DNA of 22,339 nt from JAYZVT01 sp050248375. Lineage in GTDB: Bacteria; Pseudomonadota; Alphaproteobacteria; Rhizobiales; Methyloligellaceae. The stretch lies in assembly GCA_050248375.1 (NCBI GenBank), contig JBFWSL010000027.1, forward strand, positions 1-22,339, given 5' to 3'. Both the position numbers and the translations under genes were made by a program. Below are positions 1 to 7,886 of the stretch, piece after piece (position 1 is the first letter of the stretch; every line of letters starts with the position of its first letter). The notes below the pieces were generated by a model. It searched no databases. It was not told where the DNA came from and saw only the letters and a program-made list of their open reading frames with translations.

Positions 1-45
1 AGGCTGCGGGGCGGCTCCGAAGGCCGGCTGGGACTCGTGACTCAT
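1..45 (-). CDS. Possible 5' end of a divergent gene running off the left edge
   Basis: On the minus strand an ATG at 45 opens a frame that stays open for the 15 codons left in the window, reading MSHESQPAFGAAPQP. A GGAG-like Shine-Dalgarno element lies about 11 nt upstream (complement of 57-60). If real, the gene is divergent from the regulator at 234 and shares the 46-233 control region with it. Fifteen codons are too few to identify a family or to rule out chance. The alternative is that this stretch is the tail of a plus-strand gene: one plus frame ends with TGA at 38-40. Confidence 0.3.
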   Translation of the reverse strand, partial: MSHESQPAFGAAPQP

Positions 46-152
46 TTGCAGATGTGCTCCTGGTGCCGATCAGCGAGGCTGTACAGACGTGTTGTTGGCA
101 GGCGTGTTGCCGGTTCGGCGCGAAGAATGTACGATATGTTGGACATTTTCAA

Positions 153-177
153 TAACAAGATTGTTGACAATATTGCC
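153..177 (+). promoter_or_regulatory. Promoter/operator block in front of the carboxylase operon
   Basis: This 25-bp block differs at only three positions from the block at 14058-14082 in front of the TRAP importer. It contains a consensus -35 box TTGACA (164-169); a weak -10 candidate CATTGT lies at 187-192 after 17 bp. It holds two overlapping dyads: AACAA-GA-TTGTT (154-165) and TTGT-TG-ACAA (161-170). The second fits the TNGT-N-ACNA type of operator known for FCD-subfamily GntR regulators. Because the dyad covers the -35 box, a bound regulator would be expected to repress. The first gene downstream is itself an FCD regulator, which suggests autoregulation (inference). Confidence 0.65.
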
Positions 178-233
178 TACGGTGCGCATTGTGAGCGCGC
201 GAAAACGGCTGCACAGGGAGGCAAGCCGGCCCA

Positions 234-932
234 ATGGCAGAGAAAAAAATCGTGAAATTAGCGGCAGTTACGAGCGCGCCAGCAAATGCCCAGTCGGAGA
301 CCGACCGGCTTGTGAAGGAACTGCGGCGGCGCATCGTCGGTCATGAGTTGCCGCCCGGAACACGTTTGCGAGAAAACGAACTTGCGGATGAATTCGATGT
401 GTCGCGCGGACGCGTCCGGGATGCCTTCGGCGTGCTCGAGGAGCGTGGGCTGATCGAGCGCATCCCCAACAAGGGTGCGGTGGTCACCCGGCTGGAAGCC
501 GACCGGATCCAGGAACTGTTCGAGGTACGGGAATTCCTGGAGGCGGCGATGGTGCGGCTGGCGACGCAGCGCGCGGCGCCCGAAACCTGGGACCGGCTGC
601 TGGAGGTATTCGGCGACGGCCTCGAAAAGGCCGTCGCGGACAACAACTTCGACGCCTATATGGACGCGATCATACATTTCCGCACCACCTGCATCGCGGC
701 GGCCGAGAACGAGACGCTGAAGAGCCTGCTCGACAGCATCTACGACCGCATCCAGGGCATGACGCGGCGGCTGGTGCTGGTGCCGGGACGCGCGGCGGAA
801 GGCTTCCGCCAGCACCAGGAAATCCTGCGGGCGATGCGCGCGGGCGATGCCGACAGGGCGGAACAGCTCAAGCGCGAGAACATCCGCAGCGCGCGCGAGT
901 GGTTCCAGAAATATCAGAACTATCTTCTCTAG
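234..932 (+). CDS. GntR family transcriptional regulator, FCD subfamily (first of two)
   Basis: A 232-residue repressor-type regulator. The N-terminal winged helix-turn-helix spans about residues 22-88, with a recognition region around VSRGRVRDAFGVLEERGLI and the wing RIPNKGAVVTRL. The C-terminal FCD ligand-binding domain spans about 93-222. Of the usual four FCD metal ligands, D144, H148 and H194 are in place, but the last His is Asn (N216, in ENIRSAREW). Metal-assisted binding of an organic acid is thus possible but incomplete. The ATG at 234 follows an AGGGAGG ribosome-binding site (215-221). It is the first gene of the operon, 12 bp before the CoA-transferase, and sits just behind the TTGTTGACAA operator, so it likely controls its own operon. 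It is plainly paralogous to the regulator at 17176-17880, including the shared IRSAREW tail. The ligand is unknown. Confidence 0.92.
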   Translation: MAEKKIVKLAAVTSAPANAQSETDRLVKELRRRIVGHELPPGTRLRENELADEFDVSRGRVRDAFGVLEERGLIERIPNKGAVVTRLEADRIQELFEVREFLEAAMVRLATQRAAPETWDRLLEVFGDGLEKAVADNNFDAYMDAIIHFRTTCIAAAENETLKSLLDSIYDRIQGMTRRLVLVPGRAAEGFRQHQEILRAMRAGDADRAEQLKRENIRSAREWFQKYQNYLL

Positions 933-944
933 GAGAACGACAGG

Positions 945-2204
945 ATGGCCGGCAGGGATGCCCATGGTTCCGCTCAGGGACCACTGAAGGGGCTGCGTGT
1001 CATTGAATTCGGATCGACGGTGGCGGGGCCGTTCTGCGCCCGCCTGCTCGCCGACTTCGGCGCCGACGTGATCAAGATCGAGCAGCCGGAAGGCGACGCG
1101 GTGCGGTCCATGGGCCGGCAGCGCGACGGGCACTCGCTCTACGGCGCCTCGATCTTCCGCAACAAGCGTATCGTCTCGATCAACCTGCGCGAGGAAGAGG
1201 GCCGCGAGCTGGCGCGAAAGCTGTGCCGCGACGCCGATATCATCGTGGAGAATTTCCGGCCCGGCACGCTGGAGCGCTGGGGACTGGGGCACGACGACCT
1301 GTCGAAGACCAATCCGGGGCTTGTCACCATCCGCATCAGCGGCTTCGGCCAGGACGGTCCCTACAGCGAACGCAGCGGCTATGGCGTCGTCGGCGAGGCG
1401 GTGAGCGGCATCCGTGGCATCACCGGCGATCCGGACCGGCCGCCGCCGCGCGCGGCGACCTCCCTGGCGGACTACATCGCGGGCCTTTACGCGGCTTTCG
1501 GCGCCATGATGGCGCTGGTGGAGCGCAACCGCACGGGCAGGGGACAGGTGATCGACTCCGCGCTCTACGAAGGTTCGTTCAGCTTCATGGAGCCGCATAT
1601 CCCGGCCTACCAGCAGCTCGGTCTGGTGGCCGAACGGGCGGGGCCGCGTCTGCCGGGCAATACGCCGAACTCGCTCTATCCCACGCGCGATGGCCGCTAT
1701 GTGGTCATCGCCGCGGCTTCCGACCCGGTATATGCGCGTCTCGTGGCGGCGATCGGCAAGCCCGAGCTTGCCAAGGATCCGCGCTTCTCCACCGGCGTGG
1801 CGCGGGTGAAGAACGAAGAGGCCTGCGACCACGAGATCGCCGAATGGACCAGCCGCAACGATATCACCGATATCGAGGCGGCGATGCTGAAGGCCAAGGT
1901 GCCGGCGGCGCGCATCTATACGGTCGAGGACATCTTCAACGATCCTCATTACAAGGCGCGCGGCATGCTGGTGGAGGCGGACGATCCGCGGCTCGGCAAG
2001 GTGGCCATGGCGGGCATCGTGCCCAAGCTTTCGGAGACGCCGGGCGCGGTGTGGCGCGCGGGGCCTGCGCTGGGCGAGGACACCTACGAAATCCTGCGCG
2101 ACGAGCTCAAGCTGAGCGACGGCGAAATCGCGCGCCTGGAGAAGGACGGCATCGTGGCGTCGGCCGCGGACGAGGAGACCGAGGACAGGAGGCAGTCGGC
2201 CTGA
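945..2204 (+). CDS. CaiB/BaiF family (class III) CoA-transferase
   Basis: A 419-residue cytosolic class III CoA-transferase, which moves CoA between carboxylic acids via a mixed anhydride on an aspartate. The family start is clear (LKGLRVIEFGSTVAGPFCAR, then LADFGADVIKIEQPEGD). The catalytic Asp is most likely D176, in SLADYIAGLYAA. The blocks VENFRPGTLERWGL and SGFGQDGPYSERSGY are also typical. Length is normal for the family. An AGGAGA ribosome-binding site overlaps the end of the regulator gene. The next gene, a carboxyltransferase, starts one base after its stop. Position suggests it makes the acyl-CoA substrate of the carboxylase, or exchanges CoA between two dicarboxylates as mesaconyl-CoA C1:C4 transferase (same family) does. 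Donor and acceptor cannot be told from sequence. Confidence 0.93.
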   Translation: MAGRDAHGSAQGPLKGLRVIEFGSTVAGPFCARLLADFGADVIKIEQPEGDAVRSMGRQRDGHSLYGASIFRNKRIVSINLREEEGRELARKLCRDADIIVENFRPGTLERWGLGHDDLSKTNPGLVTIRISGFGQDGPYSERSGYGVVGEAVSGIRGITGDPDRPPPRAATSLADYIAGLYAAFGAMMALVERNRTGRGQVIDSALYEGSFSFMEPHIPAYQQLGLVAERAGPRLPGNTPNSLYPTRDGRYVVIAAASDPVYARLVAAIGKPELAKDPRFSTGVARVKNEEACDHEIAEWTSRNDITDIEAAMLKAKVPAARIYTVEDIFNDPHYKARGMLVEADDPRLGKVAMAGIVPKLSETPGAVWRAGPALGEDTYEILRDELKLSDGEIARLEKDGIVASAADEETEDRRQSA

Positions 2205-2205
2205 C

Positions 2206-3765
2206 ATGTCGAGTTTCGAAGACAAGGACACGCTGGAATCCCGCATCCAGATCCTGCGGCAGCGCGAGGAGCGCGCCCGGGCGATGGGCGGCAAGGAAAA
2301 GATCGCACGCCGCGACGCCAAGGGGCTGCTGAACGCGCGCAGCCGCATCGACGTCTTCCTCGATCCGGGCACATTCGTGGAGACCGGCCTGCTTGCCGTC
2401 TCCAGCGTGGTGCCGGAGGACCGGGAGACCACGCCCGCGGACGGCAAGGTCGCCGGTTTCGGCAAGGTGGGCGGGCGCATGGTCGGCGTCGTCTCCAACG
2501 ACTTCACGGTCAAGGGCGCCTCGTCCAGCCTCACCAACATGAAGAAGATCGGCCATGTGAAGCGCGTGGCCACGGAGCGGGGCTTTCCGCTGGTGTTCTT
2601 CGGCGAGTCCTCGGGCGCGCGCATGCCCGACAACATGGGTTCGCGCGGCATGGGCACGCTGCTCGGCAACGACCCGCAGCAATATGTCCGGCATCGGGAG
2701 TCGCCCTGGGCATCGGCCATTCTGGGCCAGTGCTTCGGCTCATCGGCCTGGTATGCCTGCCTGTCCGACTTCACGGTGATGCGCAAGGGCGCGATCCTGG
2801 CGGTGGCCAGCCCGCCGCTCGCCTCGCTCGCCATCGGCCAGAAGGTCGAGCCGGAAGACCTGGGCGGCTGGAAGCTGCACAGCGAGATAACCGGCCTCGT
2901 CGACAAGGTGGTCGAGACCGACGAGGAGGCGATGCGGGAAATCCGGCGTTTCCTTTCCTACATGCCGTCGAACAGCAACGAGGCGCCGCCGCGCGCCGAG
3001 GTGCCCGCGGGCAGCGACGAGGCGGCGGACAGGATCGCCCGGATTCTTCCCGACAGCCGCAAGCGCGGCTACGACGTGCACAAGATCATCGACTGTCTCG
3101 CCGACAAGGACAGCTTCTTCGAGTTCAAGCCGCGCTTCGGGCGTACCGCGGTGACGGGCCTCGCGCGCCTCGACGGACGGGTGGTCGGCTTCGTGGCCAA
3201 CAATCCCATGGCCAAGGCGGGCGCGCTCGACGTAGCCGGTTGCGAGAAGGTGACGCGCTTCCTGGTGATGTGCGACAGCTTCAACATCCCGCTGATCCTG
3301 CTGGTGGACACGCCCGGCTTCGTCATCGGCATCGAGGGCGAGAAGCAGAAGGCGCCGGGCAAGATCATCAACTTCATGACCGCGCTGCAGATGTGCACGG
3401 TGCCGAAGCTCTCGGTGATCATGCGCAAGAGCTACGGACAAGCTTATCTGAACATGGGCGGCGGGCGGAATTCCGACGACGTTGTCGTCTGGCCGACCGC
3501 GGAGGTCAGCTTCATGGACGCGCACTTCGCCACCGAGATCGTGACCTGGGGCAAGGACGCGAGCGAGGAGGAGAAGCAGAAGATCCGCGACCAGATGCAG
3601 AAGGAAAGCTCCGCCTACGACCTGGCGGAAATCTACGCCGCGCAGGCGGTGATCGCGCCGCAGGAGACCCGGCGCTACCTGGCGCAGCAGCTCGAGATCC
3701 ACGAGATGCGTCTCAGCGGAGGCAAGGGCAGGCACTGCATGGCCGCATGGCCCACCACATACTGA
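2206..3765 (+). CDS. Acyl-CoA carboxylase carboxyltransferase subunit, PccB/MccB/MmdA type (copy 1)
   Basis: A 519-residue protein carrying both crotonase-fold carboxyltransferase halves (CT-N about 20-260, CT-C about 280-510), as in the beta subunits of propionyl- and methylcrotonyl-CoA carboxylase. It would move the carboxyl group from carboxybiotin to an acyl-CoA. The CT-N oxyanion region reads ESSGARMPDNMG (134-145), keeping the SGAR core in place of the usual GGARIQEG. CT-C has VDTPGFVIGIEGE (367-379), RKSYGQAY (407-414) and a WPTAEVSFM motif. The start follows AGGAGG at 2187-2192 and lies one base after the previous stop. The free biotin carrier follows after 29 bp. Copy 2 at 4013-5629 is strongly diverged from it, so a mixed-subunit enzyme is plausible. 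Specificity (propionyl, methylcrotonyl, geranyl or another acyl group) is not assignable by eye. Confidence 0.93.
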   Translation: MSSFEDKDTLESRIQILRQREERARAMGGKEKIARRDAKGLLNARSRIDVFLDPGTFVETGLLAVSSVVPEDRETTPADGKVAGFGKVGGRMVGVVSNDFTVKGASSSLTNMKKIGHVKRVATERGFPLVFFGESSGARMPDNMGSRGMGTLLGNDPQQYVRHRESPWASAILGQCFGSSAWYACLSDFTVMRKGAILAVASPPLASLAIGQKVEPEDLGGWKLHSEITGLVDKVVETDEEAMREIRRFLSYMPSNSNEAPPRAEVPAGSDEAADRIARILPDSRKRGYDVHKIIDCLADKDSFFEFKPRFGRTAVTGLARLDGRVVGFVANNPMAKAGALDVAGCEKVTRFLVMCDSFNIPLILLVDTPGFVIGIEGEKQKAPGKIINFMTALQMCTVPKLSVIMRKSYGQAYLNMGGGRNSDDVVVWPTAEVSFMDAHFATEIVTWGKDASEEEKQKIRDQMQKESSAYDLAEIYAAQAVIAPQETRRYLAQQLEIHEMRLSGGKGRHCMAAWPTTY

Positions 3766-3794
3766 TTTCAAACACCGATACGGGAACAGGAAGC

Positions 3795-4016
3795 ATGGCG
3801 AGCATCAGCGTCAAATCCGAAGTGACGGGAACGGTCTGGAAGGTCGAGAAGGCCGCCGGCGACAAGGTGGCCGAGGGCGAGATCATCATGATCCTGGAAT
3901 CCATGAAGATGGAAATTCCCGTGGAGGCGCCGGAGGCGGGGACGCTGAAGGAGCTGAAGGTGGCGCCGGAGGATTCCGTCGAAGAGGAGCAGGAGCTGTG
4001 CACGATCGAGACATGA
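3795..4016 (+). CDS. Small free-standing biotin carboxyl carrier protein
   Basis: A 73-residue protein consisting only of a biotinyl domain. The biotinylation motif ESMKMEIP is at residues 35-42, so K38 is the biotin attachment lysine. The flanking pattern VTGTVWKVEKAAGDKVAEGE and the late APEAGTLKEL strand are standard for the flattened beta-barrel. It lacks the long N-terminal extension of housekeeping AccB and would shuttle carboxyl groups between the biotin carboxylase (5667) and the carboxyltransferases. The ATG at 3795 is chosen because the domain begins there and an AGGAAG site lies just upstream; the frame is open far upstream but only as a shadow of copy 1. Its TGA overlaps the ATG of carboxyltransferase copy 2 (ATGA, 4013-4016), suggesting translational coupling. 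Confidence 0.93.
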   Translation: MASISVKSEVTGTVWKVEKAAGDKVAEGEIIMILESMKMEIPVEAPEAGTLKELKVAPEDSVEEEQELCTIET

Positions 4017-5629
4017 GCCCGCGCGAGGCGGAAGGCCATGGCGGCGGAGCCGGCTCCGGTTCCGGATCCGGCAATCCGCTGACCGACGAGGTGCATCTGC
4101 GCCGCCGCATGGTCGCCGAAATGGGCGGCAAGGAGGCGGTGGACAAGCATCACGCCAATAACCGCCTCACGGTGCGCGAGCGCATCGGCAAGCTGACCGA
4201 CAAGGAGAGCTTCCGCGAGGTGGGTTCGCTGGCGGGCACCGGCGAGTATGACGCCAACCACAGGCTGGTGAACCTGAAGCCCGCGCCATACGTCGCCGGG
4301 CTGGCGCGCATCGGCGGCCGTCCCGTCGCCATCGGCGGCGAGGACTTCACCGTGCGTGGCGGCACCAGCTTCGGCGCGCTGCGCCGCAAGGGCGGGCAGG
4401 GCGGTTTCATCGAGGACCTGGCCCATCACTACAGGATTCCGCTGGTCAACCTCATCGACGGCGCCGGCGGCACGGTGACGTCCGCCAAGCGGCGCGGTTA
4501 CGTGGTGTTCCCCGGCGTGGACGGCTTCGAGCGCTCGGTGCAGCTTCTGGGCGAGGTGCCGGTGGTATCCGCCGTCATGGGCACGGCGGCGGGCGGTCCC
4601 GCGGGCCGCGCCATCCTTTCCCATTTCTCGCTGATGGTGCGCGGCACCAGCCAGATCTTCGCCGCGGGTCCGCCGGTGGTGAAACGCTCTCTCGGCCAGG
4701 ACATCGACAAGGACGCGCTCGGCGGCGCCAAAGTGGCGGTCGACAAGGCGGGTACGGTGCACAACGCCGTCAACACCGAGGAAGAGGCCTTCGAGCAGAT
4801 CCGGCGTTTTCTCAACTTCATGCCCCAGAATGTCTGGGAACTGCCGCCTGTGGCCGCCTGCGACGATCCGGTGGACCGCTGCGAGGACGCGCTCAACAGC
4901 ATCGTGCCGAAGAAGCGCACCCAGCCCTACGACATGCAAAAGCTGATCCGGCTGGTGGTGGACAAGGACTCCCTCTTCGAGCTGCAGCCGACACACGGCA
5001 AGGCGGTCATCACCGCGCTGGCGCGTTTCGGGGGCCGTCCGGCCGGCATCATCGCAAACAATCCCAAGGTCTATGGCGGCGCCATGGACGCGGCCGCGGC
5101 GCGCAAGCAGATCCACTTCATGGAACTGTGCGACACCTTCCATATCCCGCTGGTGTTCCTGGTGGACGTGCCCGGCTTCATGGTTGGCCTGAAGGCCGAG
5201 GAAGAGGGCACACTGCGCGAGGGCATGCGGGCGGTCTACGTGGCCGGGCAGCTTTCGGTGCCGACCTTCACGCTGGTGATCCGCAAGTGCTACGGCATGG
5301 CGGGCATGGCGACGTGCAACAAGAACGACATCGACATGAAACTCTCCTGGCCGACGGGTGAGTGGGGTTCGCTGCCGGTCGAGGGCGGCGTGGCGGCTGC
5401 GTTCCGGCGCGAGATCGCGGCGGCGCCCGACCCCAAGGCCCGCGAGAAGGAACTGGAGGCGGAACTGCGCGCCTACGCTTCTCCGTTCCGCACGGCGGAG
5501 GCCTTCGCGGTCGAGGAAATCATCGATCCGCGGGAGACGCGGCCGATGTTGTGCGAGTTCATCGAACTTGCGGAAGGCCGGCTGAAGACGGGCCTGGGCC
5601 CGCGCAGCAAGGCCGGGGTGTCGCCCTGA
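4013..5629 (+). CDS. Acyl-CoA carboxylase carboxyltransferase subunit, divergent copy 2
   Basis: A 538-residue, two-domain carboxyltransferase (CT-N about 25-275, CT-C about 300-530) with a short Gly/Ser-rich N-terminal linker (residues 8-20). CT-C keeps VDVPGFMVGLKAEEEG (384-399), RKCYGMAG (424-431) and WPTGEWGSLPVEGG. In CT-N the oxyanion segment that normally reads GGARIQEG is DGAGGTVTSAKR (149-160), without the conserved Ala-Arg. This copy may therefore use a different acyl-CoA geometry, or serve as a partner to copy 1. I prefer the ATG at 4013, which overlaps the biotin carrier stop as ATGA, over an in-frame GTG at 3998. The biotin carboxylase follows after 37 bp. Compare the mycobacterial AccD4/AccD5 mixed carboxylases (established knowledge); mixing here is inference. 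Confidence 0.92.
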   Translation: MSPREAEGHGGGAGSGSGSGNPLTDEVHLRRRMVAEMGGKEAVDKHHANNRLTVRERIGKLTDKESFREVGSLAGTGEYDANHRLVNLKPAPYVAGLARIGGRPVAIGGEDFTVRGGTSFGALRRKGGQGGFIEDLAHHYRIPLVNLIDGAGGTVTSAKRRGYVVFPGVDGFERSVQLLGEVPVVSAVMGTAAGGPAGRAILSHFSLMVRGTSQIFAAGPPVVKRSLGQDIDKDALGGAKVAVDKAGTVHNAVNTEEEAFEQIRRFLNFMPQNVWELPPVAACDDPVDRCEDALNSIVPKKRTQPYDMQKLIRLVVDKDSLFELQPTHGKAVITALARFGGRPAGIIANNPKVYGGAMDAAAARKQIHFMELCDTFHIPLVFLVDVPGFMVGLKAEEEGTLREGMRAVYVAGQLSVPTFTLVIRKCYGMAGMATCNKNDIDMKLSWPTGEWGSLPVEGGVAAAFRREIAAAPDPKAREKELEAELRAYASPFRTAEAFAVEEIIDPRETRPMLCEFIELAEGRLKTGLGPRSKAGVSP

Positions 5630-5666
5630 CAGCCCTTTTCCGCAAGACCATCAGGACGGGAGTAGC

Positions 5667-7043
5667 ATGAAGTCCGTATCCAAGTTGCTCGTCGCCAACC
5701 GGGGCGAGATCGCCTGCCGCATCATGCGGACCTGCAGGGAGATGGGCATCGCGACGGTGGCGGTGCATTCGGAAGCCGACGCCAATGCCATGCATGTGGC
5801 CTCGGCCGACATGGCGATGGCAATCGGGCCCGCGCCCGCCGCGAAGAGCTATCTGAACGTCGAGGCCATCCTCGACGCGGCGGCGAAGTCCGGCGCGGAT
5901 GCCGTGCATCCGGGCTACGGCTTCCTGTCCGAGAACGCGAATTTCGCCCGCGCCGTCGCCGCAGCGGGGCTTACATGGGTGGGGCCGGCGCCCGGCGCCA
6001 TCGAGGCGATGGGCGACAAGGAACGGGCGCGCGGCATCGCGGTCGCCTGCGACGTGCCCGTTCTGCCCGGCAGCGAACGCTTCGCTGGCGAGGATCGCGG
6101 CACGCTGGAAGCGGCAGCCGGACAGGTGGGCTTTCCGCTGCTGGTGAAGGCCGCCGCCGGTGGCGGAGGTATCGGCATGCGCGTGGTCGGCGATGCCGCC
6201 GACCTGCCCGCGCAGGTGGAGACCACGCAGAAGCTCGCGGGCCGTACCTTCGGCGATCCCTCGGTCTATCTCGAGCGCTACGTCCCCAATGCCCGGCACG
6301 TGGAAGTGCAGGTGTTCGGCTTCGGTAACGGCGAGGGCGTTCACCTGCATGACCGCGACTGCACGGTACAGCGGCGCTTCCAGAAGATCATCGAGGAAGC
6401 CCCGGCGCCCGGCCTGCCGGATGCGGTGCGCAGCCGGCTGCACGAGGCGGCGTTGTCGCTGGTGCGCCAGCAGAAATATCTCGGCGCGGGCACGGTCGAA
6501 TTCATCTACGACTGCGACCGCGAGGAGGTGTATTTCCTCGAAATGAACACTCGTATCCAGGTGGAGCATACGGTGACGGAGATGATCACCGGCACCGATC
6601 TCGTGCGCTGGCAGATCGAGGCGGCAACGGGCCTGCTGACGTCGCCGTCACAGGTGCAGGTCCGCCCGGCCGGCCATTCCATCGAATGCCGCATCTACGC
6701 GGAGCGGCCGGAAAAGAATTTCCTGCCCTCGCCGGGTACGCTGGAAGTGCTGCACTTCCCGCCCGGAGCCGACGACCTGCGCGTAGACACCGGCGTGCGC
6801 GAGGGGGACAGGATCACCCCCTATTACGACCCGATGATCGCCAAGGTCATCGCCAAGGGCGCGGACCGCGGCGCGGCCATCGACAGGATGCGCGAGGCAC
6901 TGTCGCAGACGGAGATCGCGGGCGTGGGCACCAATCTTGCCTTCCTGCTCGAAGTGCTGGACGATGCGGACTTCCGCGATATGCGGGTAACCACGCGTTT
7001 CATCGAGACGCGGCAGGCAAGGGCAAAACAGGCCGCCGCGTAA
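5667..7043 (+). CDS. Biotin carboxylase subunit of the acyl-CoA carboxylase (AccC-like)
   Basis: A 458-residue ATP-grasp enzyme that carboxylates biotin on the carrier protein using ATP and bicarbonate. Motifs in order: NRGEIACRI (11-19), HPGYGFLSEN (81-90), the ATP-lid glycine loop AAAGGGGIGM (162-171), DRDCTVQRRFQK (229-240), and the catalytic block EMNTRIQVEHTVTEM (292-306). The C-terminal part (about 335-450) is the usual biotin carboxylase C domain with IECRIYAE and YYDPMIAKV. There is no fused biotinyl domain, consistent with the separate 73-residue carrier encoded upstream. Length matches stand-alone AccC rather than the roughly 650-residue PccA/MccA alpha subunits. The hydratase gene follows after 6 bp. 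It most likely serves one or both carboxyltransferases in this operon. Confidence 0.95.
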   Translation: MKSVSKLLVANRGEIACRIMRTCREMGIATVAVHSEADANAMHVASADMAMAIGPAPAAKSYLNVEAILDAAAKSGADAVHPGYGFLSENANFARAVAAAGLTWVGPAPGAIEAMGDKERARGIAVACDVPVLPGSERFAGEDRGTLEAAAGQVGFPLLVKAAAGGGGIGMRVVGDAADLPAQVETTQKLAGRTFGDPSVYLERYVPNARHVEVQVFGFGNGEGVHLHDRDCTVQRRFQKIIEEAPAPGLPDAVRSRLHEAALSLVRQQKYLGAGTVEFIYDCDREEVYFLEMNTRIQVEHTVTEMITGTDLVRWQIEAATGLLTSPSQVQVRPAGHSIECRIYAERPEKNFLPSPGTLEVLHFPPGADDLRVDTGVREGDRITPYYDPMIAKVIAKGADRGAAIDRMREALSQTEIAGVGTNLAFLLEVLDDADFRDMRVTTRFIETRQARAKQAAA

Positions 7044-7049
7044 GCCTTC

Positions 7050-7886
7050 ATGGACAGGAAGACGACCGATTTCAGCGATTGGGTGGGCCGCACCCGCACG
7101 GCCCGCTGGCTGCTGACCGGCGATCTGGTGCGGAAATTCGCCGCGACCCTGAACCTCGATCCCCCCGCCGATGGGGCCGATGCGCCGCTCGGCTGCCTGT
7201 GGATCGGCGGCGGCGACGAGGTGGCGACGAAGGACCTGGCCGAGGACGGCCACGCCCCCAAGGGCGGGTTCCTGCCGCCCATCGCATTGCCGAGCCGGAT
7301 GTGGGCGGGCGGCGAGCTGACATTCCTGGCGCCGCTGAAGCCGGGTGCGGACATCGAACGCAAGACGACCATCGTTCGCGTGACGGAAAAGGAAGGCAAG
7401 TCGGGCAAGCTCGCCTTTGTCGACCTGAGGCACGACTATCGCAATGCGGACCGCGACTGTCTCAGCGAGATGCAGACCCTCGTCTTCACCGAAGGGCGCA
7501 AGAAGGCGGCTGTCGCGCCTCCGGCCGCGCCCGCCGGCCCGTGGGACGACGAGGAGAGCCTCACGCCCTGTCCGGTGCTGCTGTTCCGCTATTCGGCCCT
7601 GACCTTCAACAGTCACCGCATCCACTACGACCGCGACTACGCGCGCGATCATGAGGGCTACGAGGACATGGTGGTGCACGGGCCGCTGATGGCGACGCTG
7701 CTGCTGCGCCATTGCGAGCGGCGCTTCGGGGCCGATCCGCTGAAGCGCTTCTCGTTCCGTGGCGTGTCGCCGGCCTTCGCGGGCCGGCCGCTGAAAGTGG
7801 TGTCGAGAGGCGGGGAAACGGTCGAGTTGGCGATCATCGGCCATGACGGGCGGGTGGTGATGAAGGGCGAAGCGAAGCGAAAATGA
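7050..7886 (+). CDS. FAS1-like dehydratase / MaoC-type acyl-CoA hydratase
   Basis: A 278-residue double-hotdog protein. The N-terminal FAS1-like half (about 1-150) contains LPSRMWAGGEL, and the C-terminal MaoC-like half (about 170-275) carries the hydratase signature: TFNSHRIHYDRDYA (185-198) followed by EGYEDMVVHGPL (202-213). This is the architecture of mesaconyl-C4-CoA hydratase, 3-methylfumaryl-CoA hydratase and mitochondrial HTD2-type dehydratases (established family knowledge). In this operon it probably adds water to the alpha,beta-unsaturated, carboxylated acyl-CoA made by the carboxylase, or to a related branched C5 ester. Its TGA overlaps the ATG of the following methyltransferase (7883-7886). 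No obvious Shine-Dalgarno is visible, so it may be read by coupling from the biotin carboxylase gene 6 bp upstream. Confidence 0.88.
   Translation: MDRKTTDFSDWVGRTRTARWLLTGDLVRKFAATLNLDPPADGADAPLGCLWIGGGDEVATKDLAEDGHAPKGGFLPPIALPSRMWAGGELTFLAPLKPGADIERKTTIVRVTEKEGKSGKLAFVDLRHDYRNADRDCLSEMQTLVFTEGRKKAAVAPPAAPAGPWDDEESLTPCPVLLFRYSALTFNSHRIHYDRDYARDHEGYEDMVVHGPLMATLLLRHCERRFGADPLKRFSFRGVSPAFAGRPLKVVSRGGETVELAIIGHDGRVVMKGEAKRK

Noticed and set aside
37..346. Small plus-strand frames upstream of and overlapping the first regulator gene
   Set aside because: They cross the promoter/operator block and overlap the regulator in other frames; composition is not protein-like and no ribosome-binding site supports them.
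258..2906. Very long minus-strand open frame (882 codons) opposite the regulator, CoA-transferase and carboxyltransferase genes
   Set aside because: It lies antisense to three well-recognised genes, its translation is rich in Arg/His/Ala without family motifs, and GC-rich DNA often leaves such antisense frames open.
945..7886. Reading the cluster as a standard leucine (liu) or acyclic terpene (atu) degradation operon
   Set aside because: No acyl-CoA dehydrogenase or HMG-CoA lyase gene is present, the biotin carrier is free-standing rather than fused, and the hydratase is FAS1-like/MaoC rather than crotonase type.
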